From Pseudomonas sp. ANT_H4 (lineage in GTDB: Bacteria; Pseudomonadota; Gammaproteobacteria; Pseudomonadales; Pseudomonadaceae): 64,000 nt of DNA. Of this stretch, positions 53,124 through 63,900 are shown one piece after another; positions within the stretch are counted from its first letter, which is position 1; each line of letters opens with the position of its first letter. Position numbers and translations under genes: made by a program. The stretch covers positions 1 through 64,000 of the forward strand of contig NZ_VOBG01000023.1 in NCBI RefSeq assembly GCF_008369295.1, read 5' to 3'. Below the pieces are notes generated by a model. It had not been told where the DNA came from and did not search any database. It was given only the letters and a program-made list of their open reading frames with translations.

Positions 53124-53522
53124 TTAGAGTTGGCCAACCTGGCTCTGAATGGTCTGTTCCAGCGCCTGGGTGCAGCGCTCTTCGGCGGTATCGAGTTCCA
53201 GCTTCATCTGCTCGATATCCAGCATCTGCTGCTCCAACTGCTGGCGGCGCTCGGTGATTTTCGCCAGCATGCTGTGCAGTTGTTTCTGATTGCCGCTGGA
53301 GGGGTCGTAGAGTTGGATCAACTCGCGGCATTCGGCCAGGGAAAAACCGATGCGCTTGCCTCGCAGGATCAGCTTGAGACTGACTTTGTCCCGAGGCGTA
53401 TAAATGCGTTCCTGCCCCCGGCGTTCCGGGGACAGCAGGCCTTGTTCTTCATAGAAGCGAATGGCGCGGGTGGTGATGTCGAGCTCGCGGGCGAGGTCGG
53501 AGATGCTGTAGGTCGTGCTCAT
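53124..53522 (-). CDS. liuR: LiuR, MerR-family regulator of leucine/isovalerate catabolism
   Basis: A 132-residue MerR-type regulator with an N-terminal winged helix (TYSISDLARELDITTRAIRFYEEQGLL) and a long C-terminal dimerising coiled coil. There is no CxxC metal site, so the effector is probably a branched-chain CoA intermediate. It heads liuR-liuE and has a LiuR box 44 bases upstream, so it is probably autoregulated. Confidence 0.93.
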   Translation of the reverse strand: MSTTYSISDLARELDITTRAIRFYEEQGLLSPERRGQERIYTPRDKVSLKLILRGKRIGFSLAECRELIQLYDPSSGNQKQLHSMLAKITERRQQLEQQMLDIEQMKLELDTAEERCTQALEQTIQSQVGQL

Positions 53523-53565
53523 GCAGATGCCCAGAAGATGTCTTGGGCGCTAAGCTAATGGCTGG

Positions 53566-53581
53566 TTGACGTAAGCGTCAA
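53566..53581. promoter_or_regulatory. LiuR operator 3 (liuR promoter)
   Basis: TTGACGTAAGCGTCAA, an inverted repeat with arms TTGACG/CGTCAA, 44 bases upstream of liuR. It resembles the liuA boxes. Confidence 0.8.
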
Positions 53582-53595
53582 GTCGCAATGAGGTT

Positions 53596-53660
53596 GCTGG
53601 GGCTGCTACGCAGCCCAACGCGGCGGTGCGGCGATCCGACAAGCCCGCTCGCCACAACAA
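53596..53660. repeat. REP-type palindromic repeat
   Basis: GGGCTGCTACGCAGCCC forms a tight hairpin, and AAGCCCGCTCGCCACA follows, both typical REP arms. Located between liuR and the LysR gene. Confidence 0.6.
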
Positions 53661-53676
53661 GCCTCCTCACAACAGA

Positions 53677-54612
53677 TCAAGCTTGCTGCTTGTCCAGCTT
53701 CTTCTCATGGGCCGTCACCTGCTGGCACAACTCGATCATCTGCTCGCGCATCCAGCGGTTGGCTGGGTCCTGGTCGGTGCTTTCATGCCAGTACAGGTGG
53801 GTTTCCACCGATGGCACATCATTGACCGGCAGGTTGAACGAATGCAGGTCGTTGCGCCGGGCAAAGCGCTCCGGCACGGTCATGACCATGTCGGTCTGCT
53901 GCAGCACTTGCGACGCCATCAAGTAATGCTGGGAGCGCAAGGCGACCTTGCGCTGAATACCCATCTTGCCCAGGGCCAGGTCGACATGGCCCAGGCCATT
54001 GCGGCGGCTGGAGATATGGATGTGGGTCAGCGAGAGGTAATCATCCAGGCTGAATTTTTCCTTGCCCGCCATGGGATGGCCCTTGCGCATGGCACACACG
54101 TAGCGGTCTTCCATCAGCTTGACGTGGCGCACTTGCGGGTCGGTGTTAAGCGGCGCATCCACGGCGAAGTCCAGACGACCGGCCGCCAGTTCCTTGGTGG
54201 TTTCCCGACGCTTGGACAGGAAGCTCTCGATGATTACCGTCGGTGCCAGGCGGCGCAGGCGTTGGAACAGCGGTGGCAGGATCACGGCTTCGGTAAGGTC
54301 AGTCATGCTGATGCGGTAAGTCTTGGCCGCCTGCAACGGGTTGAAGATCCGGCTTTCCTGCACCGACACCCGCAGCAACGACAGCGCGTTACGCACCGGG
54401 CCGATGATGTTTTGCGCCATGGGCGTGGGCACCATGCCTTGGGCTGTGCGCACGAACAGCGGATCGTTGAAGGTTTCCCGCAGGCGCGCCAGAGCGTTCG
54501 AGACCGCCGGTTGGGTAATGCCGACGATCTGCCCGGCGCGGGTCAGGTTGGCTTCGGTATAGATCGCGTCAAAGACGATGAAAAGGTTGAGGTCGACCTT
54601 GCTCAGATTCAT
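53677..54612 (-). CDS. LysR-type regulator (NodD/LeuO-like branch)
   Basis: A 311-residue LysR protein starting MNLSKVDLNLFIVFDAIY, typical of the branch that regulates aromatic or fatty-acid genes. Helix-turn-helix at about 20-60. It is divergent from the acyl-CoA dehydrogenase at 54776 with 163 bases between, so it is the likely regulator of that gene. Confidence 0.88.
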   Translation of the reverse strand: MNLSKVDLNLFIVFDAIYTEANLTRAGQIVGITQPAVSNALARLRETFNDPLFVRTAQGMVPTPMAQNIIGPVRNALSLLRVSVQESRIFNPLQAAKTYRISMTDLTEAVILPPLFQRLRRLAPTVIIESFLSKRRETTKELAAGRLDFAVDAPLNTDPQVRHVKLMEDRYVCAMRKGHPMAGKEKFSLDDYLSLTHIHISSRRNGLGHVDLALGKMGIQRKVALRSQHYLMASQVLQQTDMVMTVPERFARRNDLHSFNLPVNDVPSVETHLYWHESTDQDPANRWMREQMIELCQQVTAHEKKLDKQQA

Positions 54613-54775
54613 TTCGCTGCGCTCTTATTGTTAGGTTTTCATAGGCCGATCATATATCGGTGATGAATGTTAATACACGCCGAGAATAGGCTAGGTAAAT
54701 TTTCGTAGCTGTTCTAGCATCGTTTCATGACCCCGACAACCTCCCGTTCTATAGAGAAAGAGAAGGTAACTGCTC

Positions 54776-56005
54776 ATGGATTTCGCTTATTCGCCCAAGG
54801 TTCAGGAACTGCGTGAGCGCGTCACCGCGTTCATGGACGCTTACGTTTACCCGGCCGAGCCGGTGTTTGAACGCCAGGTCAGCGAAGGTGATCGCTGGCA
54901 GCCCACCGCGATCATGGAGGAGCTCAAGGCCAAGGCCAAAACCGAGGGGTTGTGGAACCTGTTTCTGCCGGAATCGGAACTGGGCGCTGGCCTGACCAAC
55001 CTGGAATACGCACCGTTGGCGGAAATCATGGGCCGTTCGTTGTTGGGGCCTGAACCGTTCAACTGCTCGGCGCCGGACACCGGCAACATGGAAGTGCTGG
55101 TGCGCTACGCCAACGAAGAGCAGAAACAACGCTGGCTGGAGCCGCTGTTGCGGGGCGAGATCCGCTCGGCATTCGCCATGACCGAACCGGACGTGGCCTC
55201 TTCCGACGCTACCAACATGGCCGCCCGCGCGGTTCGCGATGGCGACGAATGGGTTATCAATGGCAAGAAATGGTGGACCTCCGGCGCCTGTGATCCGCGC
55301 TGCAAGATCATGATCTTCATGGGCCTGAGCAACCCCGATGCGCCGCGTCATCAGCAACACTCGATGATCCTGGTGCCGGTGGACGCTCCGGGCGTGAAGA
55401 TCGTCCGTCCGCTGCCGGTGTTTGGCTACGACGATGCACCTCACGGCCACGCCGAAGTGCTGTTTGAAAACGTCCGTGTACCGTACGAAAACGTCCTGCT
55501 GGGCGAAGGCCGCGGCTTCGAAATCGCCCAGGGCCGCCTTGGCCCTGGCCGTATTCACCACTGCATGCGCTCCATCGGCATGGCTGAACGGGCGCTGGAG
55601 TTGATGTGCAAACGCGCCATCAGCCGCACCGCCTTTGGCAAGCCGCTGGCGCGCCTGGGGGGCAATATCGACAAGATCGCCGACTCTCGGATGGAAATCG
55701 ACATGGCACGGCTGCTGACCTTGAAGGCGGCCTACATGATGGACACCGCCGGCAACAAAGTGGCGAAAAGCGAAATTGCCCAGATCAAGGTGGTGGCGCC
55801 GAACGTGGCCTTGAAGGTGATTGATCGGGCGATCCAGATCCACGGCGGGGCCGGGGTTTCCAATGATTTTCCGCTGGCCTACATGTACGCCATGCAACGC
55901 ACCCTGCGCCTGGCCGACGGCCCGGATGAAGTACACCGTGCGGCGATTGGCAAGTTCGAGATCGGCAAGTATGTGCCTCGGGAAATGATGCGTAGCAGCC
56001 AGTAA
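54776..56005 (+). CDS. Acyl-CoA dehydrogenase (ACAD10/11-like)
   Basis: A 409-residue flavoenzyme with the FAD-binding segments FAMTEPDVASSDATN and WWTSGACDPRCK. The C-terminal HGGAGVSNDFPLAYMYAMQRTLRLADGPDEVHR has Asp where the common Glu base occurs elsewhere, as in the ACAD10/11 branch. Acts on long- or branched-chain CoA esters. Divergent from a LysR gene. Preceded by an AG-rich stretch (GAGAAAGAGAAGG) rather than a tight ribosome site. Confidence 0.9.
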   Translation: MDFAYSPKVQELRERVTAFMDAYVYPAEPVFERQVSEGDRWQPTAIMEELKAKAKTEGLWNLFLPESELGAGLTNLEYAPLAEIMGRSLLGPEPFNCSAPDTGNMEVLVRYANEEQKQRWLEPLLRGEIRSAFAMTEPDVASSDATNMAARAVRDGDEWVINGKKWWTSGACDPRCKIMIFMGLSNPDAPRHQQHSMILVPVDAPGVKIVRPLPVFGYDDAPHGHAEVLFENVRVPYENVLLGEGRGFEIAQGRLGPGRIHHCMRSIGMAERALELMCKRAISRTAFGKPLARLGGNIDKIADSRMEIDMARLLTLKAAYMMDTAGNKVAKSEIAQIKVVAPNVALKVIDRAIQIHGGAGVSNDFPLAYMYAMQRTLRLADGPDEVHRAAIGKFEIGKYVPREMMRSSQ

Positions 56006-56014
56006 CCAGGCCTC

Positions 56015-56044
56015 TGTGGCAAGGGGGCAAGCCCCCTCGCCACA
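56015..56044. repeat. REP element after the acyl-CoA dehydrogenase
   Basis: TGTGGCAAGGGGGC and GCCCCCTCGCCACA mirror each other around AA. A typical REP of fluorescent pseudomonads, 9 bases after the stop codon, likely ending two convergent transcripts. Confidence 0.82.
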
Positions 56045-56071
56045 ATAGTCCTGACGAGTCACCTCAACATC

Positions 56072-57412
56072 TCAATAAACCCAAACCTCCACCCGCCGAT
56101 TCTTGATCCTTCCTTCATCCGCCGTATTCGCCGCCACCGGCATCTGCGCGCCAAACCCACTAATATCGCGCAACACCACCCCACTTTTGACCAACTCCCG
56201 ACGCACCGCCATCGCCCGTAACTTGGAAAGCAGGGCGGCCCGTTGCGGATCATTCTTCGCATCACCAAACCCTACCAGAGTTACCTGCTTGTCGAGCTTG
56301 CCGTGGCTTCTCAGGTAAGCCAACACCCGCATCAGGTCCTGGCGTGCCTTGCTATCGAGGCTGGCGCTGCCCTCCTCAAATCGAAAATTCACCGTCAGCC
56401 GCTGGGCCTGTCGGGCAATCGCCTGATAGCCCTCGGGCATTGCTACGCGGGGCTCGACTGTGATGGCCTGGACCTGTTGCGCGATAAAACCATTGGCAGC
56501 AACGATAGCCTGGCCCTTGGCACTTTGGGCGAAGTTCACCAGCGCCTCGGCCCAGGGATTCTGCTTGCCGGGCGGCAGGTAAAAGAACAGTCGGCGTGAC
56601 AGTGGGTAGTCTTCGGTGGCAATCAGGCTGCTCAGCGGGAGCATGGGGTGTGATTCGCCATCGCTGATGGCCACTGCCTTGGCCTGGCGTACATAGGGCA
56701 GGCCAATAAAACCGATGCCTTGGGGGTCGTGGCTGACGGTATCGGACAACTGCTCGCTGGACTCGAAGCGTTTGGCCGTGCCGTCGAGAATTTTGCCTCG
56801 GCGGCTGAGCACCAGTTCCTTAAAGGTGTCGAAGGTGCCGGATTGATCATCCCGAGCGTACAGATGAATCGCGCCACCGACGCCACCCAACGCTTCCCAG
56901 GTACTGACTTCACCACTGAAAACCTGCGCCAGTTGCTCAGTGTTCAAAGTGTTCAGCGGGTTGTGGGGATGAAGGATGATCGCCAAGCCATCAATGGCGA
57001 TCACCTGTTCGGCATTGGAGCTTTTCAAGTCGCCCAGGGGTTCGAGGTCCACCAGTTCGCGATCCTTGATCGGGCGCGAAGATGCCGCCAGGTCGGCACT
57101 GGCGTTTTTTAGGGCAGTAAACCCGGTGCTGGAGCCGTGGGCGGCAATCTCCACCGTGACCCGGTGGCCTTGACGGGTTTTGCCAACGATGCGCTGCTCG
57201 TTGGCTTTGTCGTTGGGTTCACTGTGCACGTCCTGCAGACCCTGTTGCTCCATCAAACCCTTGACCAACGCCGGACCCAACGCCGCGCCAATGGTATTGG
57301 AACCCTGGATACGCAAGGCCGGGCCGTGTTCGGGAAAGGGGAGTTGCGCAGAAAACGCGTGGAGGGGCAGGGTGCTGCAAATTGCCAGCAGGTACAGAAC
57401 GCGCAGCATCAT
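56072..57412 (-). CDS. PstS-like phosphate-binding domain fused to an OmpA domain
   Basis: A 446-residue exported protein: signal peptide (about 1-22), a PstS-type periplasmic binding domain (RIQGSNTIGAALGPALV and, later, YARDDQSGTFDTFKELV), and a C-terminal OmpA-like peptidoglycan-binding domain (about 325-446, LVGFGDAKNDPQRAALLSKLRAMAVRREL). The phosphate-site Ser/Thr/Asp residues are kept. No pst transport genes are near, so it may sense or store phosphate at the cell wall. The start is either of two adjacent ATGs. Confidence 0.9.
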   Translation of the reverse strand: MMLRVLYLLAICSTLPLHAFSAQLPFPEHGPALRIQGSNTIGAALGPALVKGLMEQQGLQDVHSEPNDKANEQRIVGKTRQGHRVTVEIAAHGSSTGFTALKNASADLAASSRPIKDRELVDLEPLGDLKSSNAEQVIAIDGLAIILHPHNPLNTLNTEQLAQVFSGEVSTWEALGGVGGAIHLYARDDQSGTFDTFKELVLSRRGKILDGTAKRFESSEQLSDTVSHDPQGIGFIGLPYVRQAKAVAISDGESHPMLPLSSLIATEDYPLSRRLFFYLPPGKQNPWAEALVNFAQSAKGQAIVAANGFIAQQVQAITVEPRVAMPEGYQAIARQAQRLTVNFRFEEGSASLDSKARQDLMRVLAYLRSHGKLDKQVTLVGFGDAKNDPQRAALLSKLRAMAVRRELVKSGVVLRDISGFGAQMPVAANTADEGRIKNRRVEVWVY

Positions 57413-57479
57413 GCCGGCACCTTCTCAAGCCAAAGGGAGTGCCGGGAGATTAAGTCAGGAAGGTTGCATAAATATGACT

Positions 57480-57505
57480 GCAGGAGCGAGCAAGCTCGCT
57501 CCTGC
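57480..57505. repeat. Perfect 12-bp REP-like palindrome
   Basis: GCAGGAGCGAGC (57480-57491) and GCTCGCTCCTGC (57494-57505) pair completely around AA. It lies 12 bases after the xthA stop and may terminate it. Confidence 0.75.
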
Positions 57506-57516
57506 AAGGGAGGGTC

Positions 57517-58329
57517 TCAGCTCAGTTCCAGCCAGATCGGCGCATGGTCGGACGGCTTTTCCATGCTCCGCAGATCGTAATCCACACCCGCCGCCTTGAC
57601 CCGGGGCAACAATCCGAGGGACGTCATGATCAAGTCGATGCGCAGCCCACGCTTGGGTTCGTCTTCAAAGCCACGGCTGCGGTAATCGAACCAGCTGAAG
57701 CGATCGGCCACGTCCGGGTTCAAGTGTCGGAAGCTGTCGACCAATCCCCAGTTCTTCAAGCGCGCCATCCACTCACGCTCTTCCGGGAGGAAGCTGCACT
57801 TGCCGGTTTTGAGCCAGCGCTTGGCGTTATCGGCGCCGATGCCGATGTCGCAATCTTGCGGGGAAATATTCACGTCGCCCATCACCACCAGCGCTTGGTC
57901 ATTACTGAACTGCGTCTCCAGCAACTGTTGCAGGTCATTGTAGAAACGCTGCTTGGCCGGGAACTTGGTGGGATGGTCGCGGCTTTCACCCTGTGGGAAA
58001 TAGCCGTTCATGATGGTGATCGGGTTGCCATTGCCGTCGGCGAATGTGCCCCAGATAAACCGCCGCTGGGCGTCTTCTTCATCACCGGCAAAACCTTTGT
58101 GCAGCGCCAGGGGCTCCTGGCGCGAGAGCAGGGCGACACCGTAGTGGCCTTTCTGCCCGTGGTAATACACGTGATAACCCAGGGCCTGGACCTCGGCCAA
58201 TGGGAACTGGTCGTCATGGACCTTGGTTTCCTGCAAGCCGATCACGTCCGGCTGGTGTTTCTCGATCAGCGCCGCCAACTGATGAGGGCGGGCGCGCAGC
58301 CCGTTGATGTTGAACGAGACGATTTTCAT
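57517..58329 (-). CDS. xthA: Exodeoxyribonuclease III
   Basis: A 270-residue AP endonuclease and 3'-exonuclease for base excision repair. Catalytic E34 (GLQETK), metal-binding VVMGDVNISP and the terminal KPSDHAPIWLEL (H262) are present. I chose MKIVSFNINGLRAR at 58329, the family start; upstream residues are unsupported. Full length. Confidence 0.96.
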   Translation of the reverse strand: MKIVSFNINGLRARPHQLAALIEKHQPDVIGLQETKVHDDQFPLAEVQALGYHVYYHGQKGHYGVALLSRQEPLALHKGFAGDEEDAQRRFIWGTFADGNGNPITIMNGYFPQGESRDHPTKFPAKQRFYNDLQQLLETQFSNDQALVVMGDVNISPQDCDIGIGADNAKRWLKTGKCSFLPEEREWMARLKNWGLVDSFRHLNPDVADRFSWFDYRSRGFEDEPKRGLRIDLIMTSLGLLPRVKAAGVDYDLRSMEKPSDHAPIWLELS

Positions 58330-58527
58330 GGTCGGCAGTCCTAGCAAAAGTGCGATGCTAGCCGACAAGTCGGACGGGAGCCAGCGTGGCGGTAGGACAG
58401 ATGCACTGCTAATGTCCTTCAAGGTGCCGCATGCAGGGAACGAGTGAGCCGTCGCGGGCTCGTACTACAAGAGCGCAACCTTTCGAGTAGCGCCTATTTG
58501 AGTTGCGTCCAGGGGAGATACACCGTT

Positions 58528-59178
58528 ATGCCTGACACCTCGACTGCCATCGCCCAGATTCATATGCTCGACAGGGGCTATTCCCGCGAAGCCCGTTCCC
58601 TGTTGTACCAGGCCTACCGTCATGAGCCGACCTTCGCCTACATCTTTGAAGCCGAGCGCTCCGGATATGAGCAGCGCGTGCGCGCCACGGTACGCGAGCT
58701 GGTCAAGCAGCACTTCTTCCAGAACTTGCCAGCCATCGGCCTGCTGGTCAACGACCGGTTGATCGGCATCGCCCTGATCGCGCCGCCGCAACGACGCCTG
58801 GGTATCACGGAAAGCTGGGCCTGGCAGTTGCGCATGTGGCTGAGCACCGGTGTGCGCGGTACCCGACGCTATCTGGAATACCATCAGGCAGTGCTGGCGT
58901 GCCTGCCGTCGGAGTCGGTGCATGTACTGCCGTTGCTGGGAATTCACCCGCAATTTCAGGGTAAGCACTTTGGCGAACAGTTGCTTGAGGCGGTGCATAA
59001 CTGGTGCGCCGAAGACCCCAACTCCACCGGCGTGGTACTGGACACCGGTAATTCGCGCTACCTGGACTTTTACAAACGTCAGGGTTATGAAGAAATTGGC
59101 GAGGTCGCTGTAGGACCTATTCGTGAACACGTGTTTTTTCATCCGAATCCACAGGCGTTACAGGCAGCAACGGTTTAA
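58528..59178 (+). CDS. GNAT-family N-acetyltransferase
   Basis: A 216-residue acetyltransferase fold. The acetyl-CoA loop is IHPQFQGKHFGEQLLE, and the C-terminal VLDTGNSRYLDFYKRQGYEEIGE is typical. Substrate unknown. The ribosome site GGGGAG supports the ATG at 58528. It precedes tamA, 64 bases away, in the same direction. Confidence 0.86.
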   Translation: MPDTSTAIAQIHMLDRGYSREARSLLYQAYRHEPTFAYIFEAERSGYEQRVRATVRELVKQHFFQNLPAIGLLVNDRLIGIALIAPPQRRLGITESWAWQLRMWLSTGVRGTRRYLEYHQAVLACLPSESVHVLPLLGIHPQFQGKHFGEQLLEAVHNWCAEDPNSTGVVLDTGNSRYLDFYKRQGYEEIGEVAVGPIREHVFFHPNPQALQAATV

Positions 59179-59242
59179 GACAGAATTATTCAGACAAATC
59201 CGGGTTCTAAGATGTTCCCAAGCTCGTGTAGCATCCGCGCCT

Positions 59243-60970
59243 ATGAAGTTTCCCGGAAAATTTACCAGCGGCTTGATTCTACTGTTCACAAGCTGCGGCG
59301 CGTTGGCGCAAAGCGAATTGGACGTACGGATCAAGCCTTCAAACGACGCGCTGAAAGCCAACATCGAAGGCTATATTGGCGGGGTGGGCGATCGTGACGA
59401 AGAAGCCTTGTTGCGCTTCAGTCGTGGTGCCGAAGAGCAGGCCCGCAAGGCCGCCCAGGCGCTGGGCTTTTATCAGCCGCAGATCGCCAGTGACGTCACG
59501 GGCGGCAAAACCCCACGCCTGATCCTCACCATCGACCCCGGCGAGCCGGTGCACTTGCGCAATGTGACCATTCGCGTCGACGGCCAGGCTGCCAGCCTTA
59601 AATCCTTTCGTGTGCCTGACAGCAACGAACTCAAGCCCGGTGCAGTGCTCAACCATGGCAGCTACGAAGACGCCAAGCGGCTGATCCAGAACCAGGCTTC
59701 CCGTTACGGTTTTTTCAGTGGCCGCTTCACCAGCCAAAAACTATCGGTCGACCCCCAGGCGGGCGTGGCCGATATCGACCTCGTCTACAACAGCGGCCCG
59801 CGCTACACCCTGGGCAAGGTCAGCTTTGCTGGCGACGCGCCGTTCGATGAAGACCTGTTGCAGCGCATGGTGCCGTTCCAGAGTGGCGCGCCCTACGATT
59901 CCGAATTGATCGCCGAACTCAACCAGGCCCTGCAATCCAGTGGCTTTTTTGAAGGCGTGCGTGTCGATGCGGCACCTGCTGCTGCGGCCAATGATGTGAT
60001 TCCAGTAGCGGTCCAGTTGGAAACCCGCAAGCCGCGAACCATGGGCCTGGGCCTGGGCTTTTCCACGGACGTCGGCCCACGCGGCAAAGCCAACTGGACC
60101 CGCCACTGGGCCAATTCGCAGGGGCACAGCTATGGCTGGGAGGCCGAATTGTCGGCGCCTAGGCAGAACGTCGGTCTGTGGTATGACATTCCGCTTGACC
60201 CGCCGCTGACCGACAAACTGCGTTTCGCTGGTGGCTATCAAAATGAAGAACTGTCGAACACCGACACCCTGAGTAAATTGCTCACCTTCGGCCCTGAATG
60301 GCACAGCAAGTTGCCCAGTGGCTGGACGCGGGTGATCTCCCTTAAGTGGCAGCGCGAAGAGTATCGCCTGGGGGATGACTCGGGCCTGAGCAATCTGCTG
60401 ATGCCCGGCGTCAGCTATTCCTACCTGCGCAGTGACAACCGTATCGATCCCCATAACGGCTATCGCCTGCAATTTGATGCCAAGGTCGCCAAGGAGGGCT
60501 TGGGCTCTGACACCAACCTGCTTTACGGCACGGCGATGGTCAAAGGCTTGACCACCCTATGGGACAACCACCGCTTCCTCGCCCGGGCGCAGTTCGGCGG
60601 CAGTACCACCAACGGCTACAAATCAGTGCCGCCGTCTCTGCGCTTTTTTGCCGGTGGCGACCAGAGCGTGCGCGGCTATGAGTACCAGACCCTGTCGCCG
60701 GAAAACTCCGAGGGCGATCGCATCGGTGGCCGCTACATGGTGGCTGTGAGCGCCGAGTATCAATACTCCATCGCCGAAAAATGGCGAATTGCGACCTTTA
60801 TCGACCAAGGTAACTCCTTCAACAGCCTGGAACTGCCGAGCCTGAAAACCGGCGTCGGCGTTGGTGTGCGTTGGGTATCGCCGGTAGGGCCGATCCGCCT
60901 CGACCTGGCCCATGCCCTGGAAGACCCGGGCGGCATTCGTTTGCACTTTTCCATGGGGCCTGAGCTGTGA
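59243..60970 (+). CDS. tamA: TamA, outer-membrane translocation and assembly subunit
   Basis: A 575-residue Omp85-family protein: signal peptide (about 1-22), POTRA-type domains, and a C-terminal 16-strand barrel (from about residue 265) with the lid-lock segment RFFAGGDQSVRGYEYQT. The C-terminus IRLHFSMGPEL is barrel-like. With TamB it forms the TAM complex linking inner and outer membranes. I chose the ATG at 59243 by the signal peptide. Its stop overlaps the tamB start (TGATG). Confidence 0.93.
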   Translation: MKFPGKFTSGLILLFTSCGALAQSELDVRIKPSNDALKANIEGYIGGVGDRDEEALLRFSRGAEEQARKAAQALGFYQPQIASDVTGGKTPRLILTIDPGEPVHLRNVTIRVDGQAASLKSFRVPDSNELKPGAVLNHGSYEDAKRLIQNQASRYGFFSGRFTSQKLSVDPQAGVADIDLVYNSGPRYTLGKVSFAGDAPFDEDLLQRMVPFQSGAPYDSELIAELNQALQSSGFFEGVRVDAAPAAAANDVIPVAVQLETRKPRTMGLGLGFSTDVGPRGKANWTRHWANSQGHSYGWEAELSAPRQNVGLWYDIPLDPPLTDKLRFAGGYQNEELSNTDTLSKLLTFGPEWHSKLPSGWTRVISLKWQREEYRLGDDSGLSNLLMPGVSYSYLRSDNRIDPHNGYRLQFDAKVAKEGLGSDTNLLYGTAMVKGLTTLWDNHRFLARAQFGGSTTNGYKSVPPSLRFFAGGDQSVRGYEYQTLSPENSEGDRIGGRYMVAVSAEYQYSIAEKWRIATFIDQGNSFNSLELPSLKTGVGVGVRWVSPVGPIRLDLAHALEDPGGIRLHFSMGPEL

Positions 60971-63900
60971 TGCGTGGTTTGAAAATAGCGGGGCTGGCCG
61001 TTCTTGCGGTTTTTGCGGTGTTGTTTCTGGCGCTGTGGGCGGTGCTGGGCACGCAAGTTGGCAGTCGCTGGGTGCTGAATCAAGTACCGGGTTTGACTGT
61101 CGACAACTTCCAGGGTCGCCTGGGCGGGCAATGGAGCGCTGATCATCTCCTGTGGCAGCAAGACAGCAGCCGGGTGGAACTCAATGCCCCCAGGTTCGAC
61201 TGGTCACCTGGGTGCCTGATGCGCATGACGTTGTGCATTGATCAGCTGGACGTGGAACAAGTCAGCCTGCAATTTCCCCCCAGCACCGATGAAAGCAGCG
61301 CCCCCATCAGCCTGCCGGAGTTAAAACTGCCGTTGGCGATCCAGCTGGGTGACGTGCGCGTCGGCCGCCTGTTGTTCAACGGCAGCGAAGAACTCAAGGG
61401 CTTGCAACTGGCAGCCCACTGGACTGCCGAGGGGATGAAAATCGACTCGGTGCACTTGCAGCGGGATGACCTGACCCTGGAGTTGTCCGGTTTGCTGCAA
61501 CCGATTGGCGATTGGCCGTTGAGTGCGACCGGCAACCTGAGTTTGCCTTACGCTCCCGGTGGCGCACCTTGGGCCATTGCGCTCAAAGTCGATGGCGACT
61601 TGCTCAAGACCCTCAAGCTCGATGCCGACAGCAGCGGCTATCTGCAAGGCAAACTCAGCGGCGAGCTGCAACCCCTGGTGGAAAACCTACCAGCGCAAGT
61701 GCACATCACCGCCGACGGCTTCAAGGCCAGCGCTGATTTGCCCGACACCCTGCAACTCAATCAGCTTGATCTCACCGCCAAGGGCGACCTGAGCAGTGGC
61801 TACCAACTGCTGGGCAAAGCCGTCCTGCCGGCGGAAAAAGGCCCGGTGGACTTGCTTCTGCAAGGCCGCGTCGACGCCAAGGGTGCACAGCTCGCGGGCC
61901 TGGACTTGAACGCCGCAGACAAGCAAAGCCTCAAATTAAGCGCTCAACTGGATTGGCAGCAAGGCTTCAGCGCCGACGCCAAGATCCACTGGCTGGACTT
62001 TCCCTGGCATCGCCTCTACCCGCTGATCGACGAACCCCAAGTGGTGTTGCGTACCTTTGACGGCGAAGTCTTCTACAAGGACGGCAACTACCTGGGCAAC
62101 TTCAAGGCCGACCTCGATGGCCCGGCCGGCAAGTTCAGCCTGGTCAGCCCGTTCAGCGGCGACCTCAAGCAAGTGTTCCTGCCGCAGTTGAAACTGGCCG
62201 CCGGCCAAGGCAAGGCCGAAGGGCACCTGAACCTGCAGTTTGCCGATGGCATTGCCTGGGATACCGCGCTGGACCTGTCGGCAATCAATCCGGCGTACTG
62301 GGTCGCGCAATTACCGGGCACTCTGGCCGGCCCATTGCGCAGCAAAGGCGAAATGAAGAACGGGCAGCTTAAGCTGAACGCCGATCTGGACCTCAAGGGC
62401 CGTTTGCGCGGCCAGCCAGTGGTGTTGCAGGCCAAGGCCGACGGCGCGGGCGAGCAATGGACCCTCGGCGCCCTGGATATTCGCCTGGGTGACAACCGCA
62501 TCAACGGCAGCGGCAGTTTGCAACAGCGCTTGGCCGGGCAGATCGACATCAAGCTGACGCGCCTGGCCCAGCTGTGGCCGCAACTGCGCGGGCAGGTCAA
62601 CGGTCGCCTCGATGTCGCCGGCACGTTGAAAGCGCCTCAGGGCAAGCTCAATCTGTTGGGCCAGCAATTGGCGTTTGAAGACAATCGCCTGCAAAACCTG
62701 TCCCTGGATGCCAGCCTCGACACCGCCCAACGGGCAAAAATCGACCTCAAGGGCAGTGGCATTCAGGCCGGCGAAACCCAGGTCGGGACTTTCACCGCCA
62801 GCGCCCAGGGCGATATCAAAAGCCAGAAAGTGCAAGTGGACCTCGTCGGCCCGCTGGTCAAACTGGCCCTGGCCCTGGACGGCAATCTCGACAAAGGCAA
62901 CTGGCGCGGCCGGCTGGCCAGCGGTGACGTACAAGCCGGTGGGCAGGATTGGAAGCTACAGGCTCCGGCGAAAATCGAACGAATGGCTGATGGCAAGCTG
63001 ACCCTTTCCGCTCATTGCTGGGTCTCCGGAGCGGCCAGTTTGTGTGGCGAAGATCAGCGCTTGATGCCCGAGCCCAAGCTGCGTTACCACCTCAAGCAAT
63101 TCCCCATCGACAGCCTGGCGCAATGGCTGCCCAAGGATTTCGCCTGGCAGGGCAAACTCAACGCGGACGTGCAACTGGATCTGCCGGCCAGTGGCCCCAA
63201 AGGTGTGGTCTCGGTGGATGCCAGTGGCGGTACCTTGCGGGTCAAGGACAAGGATCAATGGCTGGACTTTCCCTACGACGCGTTGACGTTGGAGACCACC
63301 CTCAATCCCAAGCGCATCGACACCCAACTGAATTTTCGGGGTGGCAAGCTGGGCGAGTTGTTGTTACAGGCCCAAATCAATCCATTGCCGAAGAACAAAC
63401 CGTTGACCGGCAATTTCAGCCTGATCGGCCTGGACCTGGCGGTGGCGCGGCCGTTTGTACCGATGGTTGAGAAGCTCAACGGCAAACTCAATGGTAACGG
63501 GCGAATCTCCGGCAGCCTCCTGGCGCCCCAGGTCAACGGCAGCGTCAACCTGATCGGCGGCGAAATCTCCGGCCCTGAATTGCCCACCAGCTTTGAGGGC
63601 CTGAACATCCAGGCCTTGATCGCTGGCGAAAGCGTGCAACTCAACGGCGGCTGGCGCAGTGGCAAGGCCGGGCAGGGCACGGTCAAAGGCCAGATCGACT
63701 GGGGCCACACCCTGGCCGTGGACATCAGCCTGCAAGGCACGCACCTGCCGGTCACCGTCGAGCCCTATGCGGCCCTGGAAGTGGCACCCGATCTGAAGAT
63801 CACCATGAACAACGATAAGCTGGCCATCTCCGGCAAGGTGCAGATTCCCAAGGGCGAGATCATCGTGCGTGAACTACCGCCGTCGACGGTCAAGGTCTCC

